36,992 nucleotides of DNA from Bryobacteraceae bacterium (GTDB taxonomy: Bacteria; Acidobacteriota; Terriglobia; Bryobacterales; Bryobacteraceae), in the NCBI GenBank assembly GCA_025350445.1, contig JANXXV010000392.1:1-36992 (forward strand), read 5' to 3'. Positions within the stretch are counted from its first letter, which is position 1. Each line of letters opens with the position of its first letter. The notes under the pieces are model-generated. The model ran no database searches and was not told where the DNA came from. It saw only the letters and a list, made by a program, of their open reading frames with translations. The translations under genes were made by a program, and so were the position numbers. Shown one piece after another: positions 26,872 through 34,820 of this stretch.

Positions 26872-27921
26872 TCACTCCTTGTGAAAACGTGCCTCGACGG
26901 CGAGTGTCTTCCTCCGAGCACTCGCCGTTTTTCGTGGACGGGTTAAGCTGTACAGCCATTCGCCGGGGACCAGCGCGGCCAGATGTTCGGCCCATTGTGT
27001 CCCGGTGACTGCGCGAAATAGCGAGGAGATACCGAACGGTCTTGCGAGCGCTTTGCGGCATGCCTGGCGGTGGTCTGAGGCCTTTAAGCCCTGGGCCGCG
27101 TATGATCCGGCCAATTCTCCGCTGATTGCGGCGGAGAGTAAGCCGGAACCGGTGAACGGATCCACAAATGAAAGCGCATCGCCGGCTTCGTAGACGCCGG
27201 GCTTCGTATCGTCCCGGAGGTGATTTTGGAATACCAGCGGCCCAACGTTTAACCACTTCATGGAACGCTGTAGCGGCGTTATTCGCGCTTTTAGCGGCGG
27301 GAACGAATCGACCAGTTCGTCGATGGCGAAATTGAATTCATTCAATAGCCGTTCCGGACCCAGGCCGCACACGTTCGTTATTCCGTTCTCCACGCAGTTG
27401 ATGCCCACATAGCAGCCATTGAAGAAGTAGAGTTCGACGGCGTCGTGGGCGGGACCTGTGAAGTGCGCTTTAAAGCCAAAGAGTCGCTTTCCGCGGGTCT
27501 CTCCTCCGATTGCCCGGCGGCCCGCGGTCCAAATTAGCGGCGAAGCTTCCGGCGCCGCCTGCCGGGCTGGCTGCGCTCCCAGTTTGATCGCGCGGTTGTA
27601 GAGAAGTTGATCGTACTCATAGCGGCTGAGACCATAGGCCGGCTCAGGTAGGCGTGCAATCTTCGGCTTCGAACCGAAGTACAGCTCCATGCGCTGGATG
27701 CGGGCTGGCTTTCGCTGCTCGAACGTGGTCCAGACGCCGAGGCGTTGTAGGATCGGGACGATTTCCGGTGACAGAAATTCGCCGCACACCTTGTGACGCG
27801 GGAATTTCGATTTTTCTATCAGGTCTACCGGCGCGCCATGAAGCAGCGCCGAGATGGCGGCGATGGATCCGGCGGGTCCGGCTCCAATGACCTGTATCCG
27901 ATTGACCGGTATGTGATTCAA
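26872..27921 (-). CDS. FAD-dependent oxidoreductase, geranylgeranyl-reductase-like
   Basis: A 349-residue flavoprotein of the geranylgeranyl reductase / FAD-dependent monooxygenase type. The FAD dinucleotide motif is GAGPAG at residues 13-18, followed by IEKSKFPRHKVCGEFLSPE, a hallmark of this group, and the second FAD motif YEAGDALSFVDPFTGSG. The start is TTG 27921 overlapping the stop of the TPR gene (TTGA), so it is coupled as the last gene of a four-gene run. Related enzymes reduce or oxidise prenyl or polyketide-like substrates; the substrate here is unknown. No membrane segment is evident. Confidence 0.85.
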   Translation of the reverse strand: MNHIPVNRIQVIGAGPAGSIAAISALLHGAPVDLIEKSKFPRHKVCGEFLSPEIVPILQRLGVWTTFEQRKPARIQRMELYFGSKPKIARLPEPAYGLSRYEYDQLLYNRAIKLGAQPARQAAPEASPLIWTAGRRAIGGETRGKRLFGFKAHFTGPAHDAVELYFFNGCYVGINCVENGITNVCGLGPERLLNEFNFAIDELVDSFPPLKARITPLQRSMKWLNVGPLVFQNHLRDDTKPGVYEAGDALSFVDPFTGSGLLSAAISGELAGSYAAQGLKASDHRQACRKALARPFGISSLFRAVTGTQWAEHLAALVPGEWLYSLTRPRKTASARRKTLAVEARFHKE

Positions 27922-29549
27922 AGACCGGCTTCCAGCGGCTTCTTTTCGCGCTGAAGCGTGTCCCGCAGACCGCTGAGAGCGTGTGCGTTGGCCGGGTATT
28001 GGCGGAGTGCCTCGCGGAATGCGTGCTCGGCGATGTCCAGCTTGCCGTTCGATAGCGCGGCGCGGCCCAGCACCTCGGCTACTGAGCGCGGATAGTAGGG
28101 CGGCTCGGTATAAACCAGTTTCCGTTCTGCGTTTGAGGCGGCTTGCAGAGCCTTGAGGCCGGTGCTCACCTTGCCTGCGGCGAGTGCCAGATGCCCGTCG
28201 AGTTCGCGGCGGGCTACCACTAACTCTTCCGGAGTTTTGCGCTTCATTTTCTGCCGGAACGCGGCCAGAGAAACGTCCATTTCCTTCGACTCCGCTTTTG
28301 CCGAATCGACGTTACCCTTGGCGGCGTAGGCCATGGAACGGGCCCAGTGACGCCACGCCAGTTGACGGTTACGGTTCAGCACCGGGAGTTGATCTTCGGC
28401 CAGTATGTCGTCCCACTTCTGGAACTGCACCATGATTCGGAGCAGCGCAAACCAGCCCTGGGCGTAGGCGCCGGTGGTCAGATCCGGCTGCTTCAGTTCG
28501 CGCGGGTTTTCTTTGTAAGTCAGCAGATGGCGCGCCGCCTCAATGGCAGGTTCATACTTGCCTTCGAATGAATAGGCGGTGGCCAGGTAGTTCACATTGT
28601 GGCCATGGTGGCCATTGCCGTACATGGCGTCGGCTTTCATATAGCTGCGCTCATTGTCGGCGGCGGCGGAAAACGATTGGATGGCTTCGTCCCACTTGCC
28701 GGTTTGCGAATAGATGTGCCCGGGCATGTGGAGCGCGTGCGGAATATTCGGCACCAGTTCGGCGTAGCGTTTGCAACTGGGCCAGGCGTCGCTGGCGAAG
28801 GTGGACCCTTCAAATCCGTGGATGATGTAGTGATGTACGCCCGGATGATCCGGGAACTTGACCACCAGATCGCGGAGGATTGCCACGGCTTCCATACTCG
28901 TAGGCTGGATTGGTTTCTTGTCCGGAGTGTTGAAACCGCGCATGATCATCAGCGCCAAGTATGTCTTGGCTTCCACTTCATCCGGGTGTTTGGCCAGAAG
29001 CGTCCGCAAGCTCTTTACGAAGGCACTGTCGCCCTCCTTCCGCTTTCTGTCGCGGCGCACCGCGATGGAGGCGATGTAGAGCCTTTCCAGGTCGGTGGCC
29101 TTTCCGGGAACGGCGCTGAGTTCCACTGCCTTCCCGGCGGCGGTTTCGGCACGAGTCTTAGTTACAGAGGGTTTGGAGGCACCGAACGCGCTCTTGCCGG
29201 TATCGATCTGGAACCGCGGACGCCAGTCGCCGGCAGCTACCATGGCGATGCCCCAATACGGCATGGGCGCCGTTGGGTCAAGTTGCGCGGCTTGCAGGAA
29301 CGACCGCTCTGCTTCGCGCGCCCAGAACGAGTGCATTTGCGCCACACCTTGATCGAAGAACTTTTGCGCTTCCGGACTGCTGGTGGTGATGGGGAAGTGC
29401 ACGGTTCCCTGCCCCGTCAGTATTTTGGCTGGGAGTGAGGGCGCGATGGCGCCGGGCGGCGGGGAGCAGGCGTCGACTGCCTTTGGCGCCGTTTGTGCCG
29501 TGGCACAGGCCGCCAAAAGCAGGGAAATAGCGAAGTAGTTGAGTCTCAT
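27918..29549 (-). CDS. Exported tetratricopeptide-repeat protein
   Basis: A 543-residue secreted protein with an N-terminal signal (MRLNYFAISLLLAACATAQT); the cysteine in it resembles a lipobox but is not convincing. TPR-like repeats include FFDQGVAQMHSFWAREAERSFLQAAQLDPTAP, KWDEAIQSFSAAADNE, KYEPAIEAARHLL and KLDIAEHAFREALRQYPANAHALSGL. A histidine-rich patch in the middle (HPGVHHYIIHGFEG, PHALHMPGHIYSQTG, YGNGHHGHNVNYLA) is conserved-looking and may bind metal. ATG 29549 overlaps the SCO gene stop (ATGA). Proteins of this kind often neighbour SCO genes in Acidobacteriota, suggesting a role in copper or respiratory-complex assembly; that is inference. Confidence 0.85.
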   Translation of the reverse strand: MRLNYFAISLLLAACATAQTAPKAVDACSPPPGAIAPSLPAKILTGQGTVHFPITTSSPEAQKFFDQGVAQMHSFWAREAERSFLQAAQLDPTAPMPYWGIAMVAAGDWRPRFQIDTGKSAFGASKPSVTKTRAETAAGKAVELSAVPGKATDLERLYIASIAVRRDRKRKEGDSAFVKSLRTLLAKHPDEVEAKTYLALMIMRGFNTPDKKPIQPTSMEAVAILRDLVVKFPDHPGVHHYIIHGFEGSTFASDAWPSCKRYAELVPNIPHALHMPGHIYSQTGKWDEAIQSFSAAADNERSYMKADAMYGNGHHGHNVNYLATAYSFEGKYEPAIEAARHLLTYKENPRELKQPDLTTGAYAQGWFALLRIMVQFQKWDDILAEDQLPVLNRNRQLAWRHWARSMAYAAKGNVDSAKAESKEMDVSLAAFRQKMKRKTPEELVVARRELDGHLALAAGKVSTGLKALQAASNAERKLVYTEPPYYPRSVAEVLGRAALSNGKLDIAEHAFREALRQYPANAHALSGLRDTLQREKKPLEAGL

Positions 29550-30379
29550 TTTGCAGTCTCCAACAATTGCACGGCGATCAGGTCGCCCAGTTGATCCACG
29601 CGAAACGACGATCCCTCTACGATAGCAGCTAGGCGGCCATCGCGGCCGATGATGGATGTGGTGGAGTTGTGTCCCAACGAACCTTCGTCGGGCCAGTAAA
29701 CCAGGCCCAGGTTGCCGGCCACCCGCTGGATTTCGGATGCGGGGCCGGTCAGGAATCGCCAGGCTTCCGGTTGTGCACCCCAGCGTTTCGCGTAGTCCCG
29801 CAGCACTTCCGGCGTGTCAAACTGCGGGTCGATGGTGATGGAAAGCAGCACCAGTTCTTTTCCCGATTGCCGGCGGAAGCGGCGCTGCAGCAGGGCGAAG
29901 TTAGCGGACAGGCGCGGGCAAACGTCCGGCAGCGGGCAGCGGGTATAGATGAAGTTGACGGCTATCGTCTTGCCGCGGAAATCTGAGAGGCGGACGGATT
30001 TCAAATTCTGATCGGTTAACTCGAAATCGGGGATTAGTTCGCCGATCTTCTTGCGGTCCCTGGGCTCCGGGATGTCGAGGTCGGATTGGCCTACGGTGCG
30101 TACATGCCGTGCCAACGACCGATTGTTTTCAACGATCAATTCGAACTGGACGCGGGAGCCTACGTGCAGAGCCCTCATTTCCTCCGGGTCAGACAACCGG
30201 AACGGCATTGTCATTGCCGGCATCAGTTTCAGTATGGGACGGTGGGAAACGGTTATGGTGTTGTGGGCAGGATCCAGCGCGACAAGTATGCCGTCCACCG
30301 TGTAGGTCTTTGCGCCCAGCAGTGCGGCAAACAATAGCGAACTAATGAAACCAGAGGATATCGGGACGGATTGTGGCAT
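29546..30379 (-). CDS. CusF-like / SCO1-SenC fusion, copper chaperone-type protein
   Basis: A 277-residue protein with an N-terminal hydrophobic segment (FISSLLFAALLGA) as signal or anchor. Residues ~25-97 are a CusF-like copper-binding domain with MPAMTMPF at 53-60. Residues ~112-277 are a thioredoxin-fold SCO1/SenC domain (LIPDFELTDQNLKSVRLSDFRG). The metal or redox cysteines are Cys148 and Cys154 in CPLPDVC, spaced wider than the classical CxxxC, and a downstream His lies in GSLGHNSTT. SCO proteins deliver copper to cytochrome oxidase or act as thiol-disulphide reductants. The start lies 38 bases inside the FkbM gene, and the stop overlaps the TPR gene start, so it belongs to a tight operon. 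Confidence 0.9.
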   Translation of the reverse strand: MPQSVPISSGFISSLLFAALLGAKTYTVDGILVALDPAHNTITVSHRPILKLMPAMTMPFRLSDPEEMRALHVGSRVQFELIVENNRSLARHVRTVGQSDLDIPEPRDRKKIGELIPDFELTDQNLKSVRLSDFRGKTIAVNFIYTRCPLPDVCPRLSANFALLQRRFRRQSGKELVLLSITIDPQFDTPEVLRDYAKRWGAQPEAWRFLTGPASEIQRVAGNLGLVYWPDEGSLGHNSTTSIIGRDGRLAAIVEGSSFRVDQLGDLIAVQLLETAK

Positions 30380-31256
30380 GTTCCATGGCGCACGGGCCGC
30401 ATTCGGTTTGATAGCCGGCCCACGCGTTCTTCACCGCTTGGGTAATCACTTCCGGGTCATCGGGTTTGTGGTATGCGGAGACAGACAAACGAGGGTGAAA
30501 TCTAGACAGCGTGGCACGGCCCCCGGCTAACGCCTTGGGTTCCGCGCCCTCGATATCCATTTTGATGAAATCGACCCGGTCGAGATGTAGTTCATTCACC
30601 AGGTTATCGATGGTGGTGAGAGGTAGCTTTTGGGTAGTGGTCTGTCCCCCGACCGGATGGAGAACGAAGCTATCGGCGGCTGAATTATGTTCGTCGACAT
30701 TCAAAGTGAGAAAATCTTCCCTGTCCCACACTCCCTTAGCATAGACGATCACCTGGCCTGCTTCGATCTGTTGGGCGAAGTTGCGCCTCAGGCATTCCAG
30801 GTTTTCGGGGGCTGGTTCAATAGCTACCACCAGTTTCGCGCCGGCTTTCAGAGCTTCGGTTGTAAAAACTCCGACGTTTGCCCCGCAATCCAAAACGGTG
30901 TCGCCGGGCTTCACAAAATGGGGAGTGGATCCGTAAATCTTCCGCTCCTGTTCGGCGAGATTGAAGGGGAGGACGAAATCGCTGCCTTCCGGAATCCAGT
31001 ATTCCCCTTTTGGCGTGCGCCACTGGTGGAAGCCGCGTTCATCCCTCTGGATGATGGTGCTTTCCCGGAGAATTCGATCTTTGGCTTCGATTTGGAGGGT
31101 TAGATTGGCGTGGCTCTCCAAAGCATTCCGCAACGGGCAGAACCGGCTGCGCCCGGCCAGTACTAAGGCTAAAATACGCACCGGGGGATACGCCAAAACG
31201 ACCGTGACGGCTAAGAAAACGCATGAAATCAGCAAAATGGTTCGCGGTCGGTTCAC
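30342..31256 (-). CDS. FkbM family SAM-dependent methyltransferase with N-terminal membrane anchor
   Basis: A 304-residue FkbM-type methyltransferase. The start is GTG 31256, followed by a hydrophobic segment (ILLISCVFLAVTVVLAYPPVRILALVLAG) likely to anchor it in the inner membrane. SAM motif I is VLDCGANVGVFT near residue 119, and the FkbM signature DFIKMDIEGAEPKALAGG is near 232. Family members O-methylate sugars, lipids or peptides; the substrate is not predictable. Its end overlaps the SCO gene by 38 bases, making it the first gene of the minus-strand run. An AT-rich divergent region lies upstream. Confidence 0.9.
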   Translation of the reverse strand: MNRPRTILLISCVFLAVTVVLAYPPVRILALVLAGRSRFCPLRNALESHANLTLQIEAKDRILRESTIIQRDERGFHQWRTPKGEYWIPEGSDFVLPFNLAEQERKIYGSTPHFVKPGDTVLDCGANVGVFTTEALKAGAKLVVAIEPAPENLECLRRNFAQQIEAGQVIVYAKGVWDREDFLTLNVDEHNSAADSFVLHPVGGQTTTQKLPLTTIDNLVNELHLDRVDFIKMDIEGAEPKALAGGRATLSRFHPRLSVSAYHKPDDPEVITQAVKNAWAGYQTECGPCAMEHATIRPDILWFH

Positions 31257-31323
31257 ACCGCGAATATAGCACCGCCAGCTAGACGAAGATAGGCGGTAGT
31301 ACTCCCACTTCTAGCCTTAGTTT

Positions 31324-31375
31324 GGTACCGAGAGCAAACTAATGGATTAGTGGTACTTAAGGGTTAAAGTATAGT
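31324..31375. promoter_or_regulatory. Palindromic, AT-rich divergent control region
   Basis: Between FkbM (minus) and the zinc-ribbon gene (plus). GGTACC (31324-31329) and GGTAC (31352-31356) bracket a perfect inverted repeat ACTAAT-GG-ATTAGT (31338-31351). TATAGT at 31370-31375 could be a -10 element for the plus-strand gene, with only a poor -35. A further small palindrome GGATA-C-TATCC follows nearby. An operator plus promoter is plausible but unproven. Confidence 0.3.
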
Positions 31376-31451
31376 AAGGGTAAACACTTACAGGTGAAAT
31401 AATGGGATACTATCCTACCCCATCCGGGTTACACTGGCCATAGCCCCGAGC

Positions 31452-32423
31452 ATGCGTTGTCTTTATTGTCAGAAGAAAATCGGCCTCTTCCGGTGTTTGA
31501 CCGACCGCGAATACTGCAGTCGTTCACACCGGAAACGGATGCGCGCTGTGTCTGCGCGCGCCGTGCGAAACACGGTCGATCTTGACGATTTGAGCGATAT
31601 CTGGCCGGTTCACCTTCGACCGCTTAACGAATCGATTGATAGGACGACCACGCAGACTAACCAGGCGTCCACCGCTATCTTTGGTTTGGTTATTGTGGCT
31701 GCGCTCGCGGTGGGTTCGATGGGATTGTTGGGACCTGGAGGGACGGCATCCGTCCGTCTGAAGACTTCGACGGGCCCTTTCGACGATATTCGCAAGTCTA
31801 TCCGGAATCACGCCGCGGTGAGGCTGAACGATAACTTTCAGGGAGGGCTTCGAGACTGGAAGAGTTTCACTTCTTCAAACTCGGATTGGTCTTTCAATCA
31901 CGGATTCGTGCAACCGGGCAGGCTGCGATTGTGGAAAGAATCCCTTGGGATGACTGACTATCAGGTGGAATTCGTTGGGCAGATTGAGCGGAAGGGCATG
32001 GGCTGGGCCTATCGCGCCGTGGACGGCAACAATTTCTACGCGACTAAAATCGTAATTACGAAGCCGGGGCCGCTACCGATGGCCGACTTGGTACGTTACG
32101 CGACCGTGGGCGGGTTACAGAGCAACCGGGTGAACCTTCCGCTGCCGATGGTGATCCGCAACGACACGCTGTATCGAGTTCAGTTGACGGTAAAAGGGGA
32201 CAATTTCAGCACCACTGTGAATGGACAGATGGTGGATACGTGGTCTGACAGCAGGCTTCCGGCGGGCGGGATCGGCTTTTTTGCCGATAAGGGCGATGTC
32301 GCCAGTCTGCGCTGGGTGACCGTCTCGCACCGGGACAACATTCTGGGCCGGATGCTGTCGTATATCGGATTCTGGGTGCCGCTTGAACCCTTGGTTTACC
32401 TGGCAAGCCTTCCCACGCTTTAG
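31452..32423 (+). CDS. Zinc-ribbon / membrane / jellyroll protein of unknown function
   Basis: A 323-residue protein, not recognised as a characterised family. The N-terminus has a probable zinc-binding set, Cys3-x2-Cys6 with Cys15, Cys22 and His26 (YCSRSHRKRMR). One membrane helix follows at about residues 74-94 (AIFGLVIVAALAVGSMGLL). The outer ~200 residues look like a LamG/concanavalin-type beta-sandwich as in DUF1080-like domains: DNFQGGLRDWKSF, WSFNHGFVQPGRLRLW, GMGWAYRAVDGNNFYATKI and GGIGFFADKGDVASLRWVTV. A second hydrophobic stretch near the C-terminus (YIGFWVPLEPLVYLASL) may be membrane-associated. The layout suggests a cytoplasmic zinc finger with an external binding domain. Confidence 0.8.
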   Translation: MRCLYCQKKIGLFRCLTDREYCSRSHRKRMRAVSARAVRNTVDLDDLSDIWPVHLRPLNESIDRTTTQTNQASTAIFGLVIVAALAVGSMGLLGPGGTASVRLKTSTGPFDDIRKSIRNHAAVRLNDNFQGGLRDWKSFTSSNSDWSFNHGFVQPGRLRLWKESLGMTDYQVEFVGQIERKGMGWAYRAVDGNNFYATKIVITKPGPLPMADLVRYATVGGLQSNRVNLPLPMVIRNDTLYRVQLTVKGDNFSTTVNGQMVDTWSDSRLPAGGIGFFADKGDVASLRWVTVSHRDNILGRMLSYIGFWVPLEPLVYLASLPTL

Positions 32424-32490
32424 TCCCGCCGGCGGCATGCCAAGGCTGAGAGCTGCCGTCATCCAAGCCGCCCGCGGCCGGCATAGGGTC

Positions 32491-33528
32491 CTAAAGCCAC
32501 TTCCGCAAGTGCGAACAAATATGGTATCCGTCGATGAATTTGTAAGGTGATTCCCCTAGTGTGTAATGCCCGCACGGCAAGACGGCTACGTGATTATCGA
32601 TGCCCCTTTCCTGAATACGCCTGACAATATCGCGGGAGAATTCCGGCAAAAATGTGGTGTCGTAAGTAGCATATATAAATTTCGATTTCTTAGGCCAGCG
32701 GGCGAACTGTTCCAGATAATTCACCGGGCTGATGGCGCTCCATACTTCGCGCAGGCGTTCAACGTCGATTTCCGGTTCCAAACCCTTGCGAATGTGAATG
32801 GTAGAGAGGCCGGACCAGACTACGTCGGCGAAGAATGCCGAGCAGTGGTTGAAGACGTTCACGCGGAGACGGGGATCGTGCGCGCTGGCCAGGAAGGCAT
32901 AGCAAGACCCCAGGCTGGTACCTACGATTCCGAGCCGCTCATAGCCTTGCTGTTGAAGCCAATCGAGGGAGGCGCGGATGTCGATGACGGCCTGGCGGGT
33001 GGCGTCGATGGTGCGGCCAACGTTGGAGGAAACGGCGTAGTCGGCGCGTTCGAGTTCCGGCGGCATGCGGTAATCGTGATAGGGCAGGCTTAAACGGAGA
33101 GCGGAGATCCCCAGCTTCCGGATGCCGCGGGCCAGGCCGCCGTGCTGGTCAAGGCGGGCATTCCAATGCGGCAGCACGATAACAGCGCGCTTTTTCGGTT
33201 CCGCAGCGGGAAACCACTGGGCGTGAACGGTGTTGTTTTTGGGGTACGGAGTGTGGACCGGCGAGGTGAAGCGCAGCAGTCGGTCGTCGAGGCGGAAATC
33301 GGTGGGAGTGCGATAGGCGTAGAATTCATCGCTGTGCTCAAGGGCGAGATCGTTGCAGTCCCGGAGATACTTCTCAGGACCCTGGCCATTCGGTCGCATG
33401 GTTTGTGCGGACGGCCAATTCGCGGTCCATTCGAGGCCCCATTCGAACGGGCGGACTATGCGGTTGGTGGCGCTGAAACACAGGCGCGACTCCCAATCCG
33501 TAATCCAGCGGGCGTAGAGACCCTTCAC
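32491..33528 (-). CDS. Alpha/beta hydrolase family protein
   Basis: A 345-residue alpha/beta-hydrolase. I take GTG 33528 as the start because it overlaps the stop of the DUF3291 gene (GTGA); the open frame continues upstream but is implausible as family sequence there. Features are AVIVLPHWNARLDQHGGLARGIRKLGIS (oxyanion region), the nucleophile elbow GIVGTSLGSCYAF, and a late histidine in VLPCGHYTLGESPYKF. A leading segment (DWESRLCFSATNRIVRPFEWGLEW) resembles ABHD18-like hydrolases. No signal peptide is seen, so it is probably cytoplasmic. The substrate is unknown. Confidence 0.85.
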   Translation of the reverse strand: MKGLYARWITDWESRLCFSATNRIVRPFEWGLEWTANWPSAQTMRPNGQGPEKYLRDCNDLALEHSDEFYAYRTPTDFRLDDRLLRFTSPVHTPYPKNNTVHAQWFPAAEPKKRAVIVLPHWNARLDQHGGLARGIRKLGISALRLSLPYHDYRMPPELERADYAVSSNVGRTIDATRQAVIDIRASLDWLQQQGYERLGIVGTSLGSCYAFLASAHDPRLRVNVFNHCSAFFADVVWSGLSTIHIRKGLEPEIDVERLREVWSAISPVNYLEQFARWPKKSKFIYATYDTTFLPEFSRDIVRRIQERGIDNHVAVLPCGHYTLGESPYKFIDGYHICSHLRKWL

Positions 33529-33962
33529 GCGAGGGCCGCTTTGGCTAATTCGGACTGGAAGCGGAACGCGTAGGGCGAATCGCCGTGTACCCGCAAATGT
33601 TCCAGTCTTGCTCTTGCTTCGGCGGCCGAGGGCAAAGCGCCGGCTGGAATCCACCACAGGGCCACATACGGCCCCTCGAAGCGCTGGAACCACTGTTCGC
33701 GTGCCGCAAGAAGCTCCTTATGGGATGTCCGATAGACGAATTGCTTCAGCGCATCCGGCGATTCCCAGACGGAGAGATTGAAGAGGATATCCCGGTCGAA
33801 TGGATTCCCGTCTTCCGTTAGACGCCAGACGAAACCGGGACTTTCTTCAGCCAGGCGGTTGATTTCCGCGAGGCGGGCTGTGAAGCCGGCCATTACGGGA
33901 TCGGCGAGCGGGGCCAGCATTCGTGCTACGTTTACTTGCGCAATGTGGAACGAAGAAGCCAT
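33525..33962 (-). CDS. DUF3291 domain protein
   Basis: A 145-residue protein of the DUF3291 type, a small dimeric alpha-beta-barrel-like fold related to antibiotic biosynthesis monooxygenases. It starts FHIAQVNVARMLAPLADPVMAGFTARL and contains SPGFVWRLTEDG, FNLSVWESPDALKQFVYRTSHKELL and WFQRFEGPYVALWWIPAG, all family-typical. The frame extends upstream to 34091, but only the part from ATG 33962 matches normal family length. Its stop overlaps the hydrolase start, so the two are coupled. Function is unknown; related folds bind haem or small aromatic substrates. Confidence 0.88.
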   Translation of the reverse strand: MASSFHIAQVNVARMLAPLADPVMAGFTARLAEINRLAEESPGFVWRLTEDGNPFDRDILFNLSVWESPDALKQFVYRTSHKELLAAREQWFQRFEGPYVALWWIPAGALPSAAEARARLEHLRVHGDSPYAFRFQSELAKAALA

Positions 33963-34355
33963 GAACTTCCAGTATCCCAAAAAGGGCAGATACCCGCTCC
34001 CGCTCATGCCATCCGGAACCCGCGGGGCGGCATTTTCATGGTTGGGGCGAGCGGGAAATTCGGTACGGCCGCGAGCAAGATGGTGCGCCATCGGTTAGTA
34101 GGCTTCAACTGCACCGGGATTGATCCGATGCAACCTAGCGTCCTGTCCCCCGCAAGAATTTACAACGGTCGCAGGAGCGCGACCAAGGGGTCGCGCGCAG
34201 ACAAGGTGTCTGCCCCACCTTGCGCCCAGAATTAGTTGGGGATAACCCGTCACGGTCTTCATCGCCGCCTAAAGCTTGGTAGCTTCGGCGTATGAGCGTC
34301 TCAGCTTCAGCGTGGATTGATTATGGTGACTTGTCTTGCGCCCGATCGCATGCCG
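33963..34355. other. Intergenic stretch with hairpin repeat
   Basis: No gene recognised. It contains the tandem hairpin structure at 34167-34213. The rest, upstream of the transposase remnant, shows nothing I can name. Confidence 0.4.
34167..34213. repeat. Back-to-back perfect hairpins with competing arms (REP-like)
   Basis: Hairpin A is GCGCGACC (34177-34184), AAGG, GGTCGCGC (34189-34196). It is immediately followed by hairpin B, GCAGACA (34197-34203), AGG, TGTCTGC (34207-34213). An extra GGTCGC at 34167-34172 can pair with GCGACC (34179-34184) instead, giving a mutually exclusive alternative. The compact pair looks like a REP or other small interspersed intergenic repeat. Confidence 0.6.
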
Positions 34356-34560
34356 TTATAGCGGGCGTGAAGTGATTGCTTCGGCTCGTTTTCCGGGAGA
34401 CGAGAGTCTCGTGAGCAGGCTCCACCAGTTGTAGACCGAGGCGACGAACAGGGTCATCCGCTCATGGCGCGCATGATCGTGCGTGGTGAAGCCGAGCCAG
34501 CCCTTCTGAAGAACCCGCGCAAAACGGACTCGTTTCCGGTTCGCGTTGTGCCGCTGGAAT
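34356..34560 (-). pseudogene. Degraded C-terminal fragment of a DDE transposase
   Basis: The minus strand reads VLQKGWLGFTTHDHARHERM, then TLFVASVYNWWSLLTRL and PGKRAEAITSRPL before a stop at 34356-34358. The block GF-T-x-D...YNWWS..RL...EAITSRPL is the familiar C-terminus of a DDE transposase of IS1380/IS4 type. Sequence further upstream in this frame (GRFQRHNANRKRVRF) is weakly similar or not at all, and the N-terminal catalytic part is missing. It is therefore a relic, not an active element. Recognition is by eye. Confidence 0.55.
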
Positions 34561-34820
34561 CGGCCTTTGCGCTTTCAAAATTCCCCGCTGCCTCAGACTT
34601 TTCCATCTCAGCCGTGGTTTTAGGATCGTGGTTGAATCTCCGTTCGTTGGTATTGATTTTTGATGACCCAATCCAACCCATCGCGGATTCCACCTTTGTA
34701 GCTGCTCAACGAATCACTCGCGGTGGACTAAACCTGATTCGAACAAGAGTTCGCATGAATCCAGCGGGCATTGACTACACTCCTGCAATGATAGACACTT
34801 CATGAGTGAGGAGTTCTAGA

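Noticed and set aside
34464..34805. 113-codon plus-strand open frame
   Set aside because: It partly overlaps the minus-strand transposase relic, resembles nothing, and has no promoter or ribosome site.
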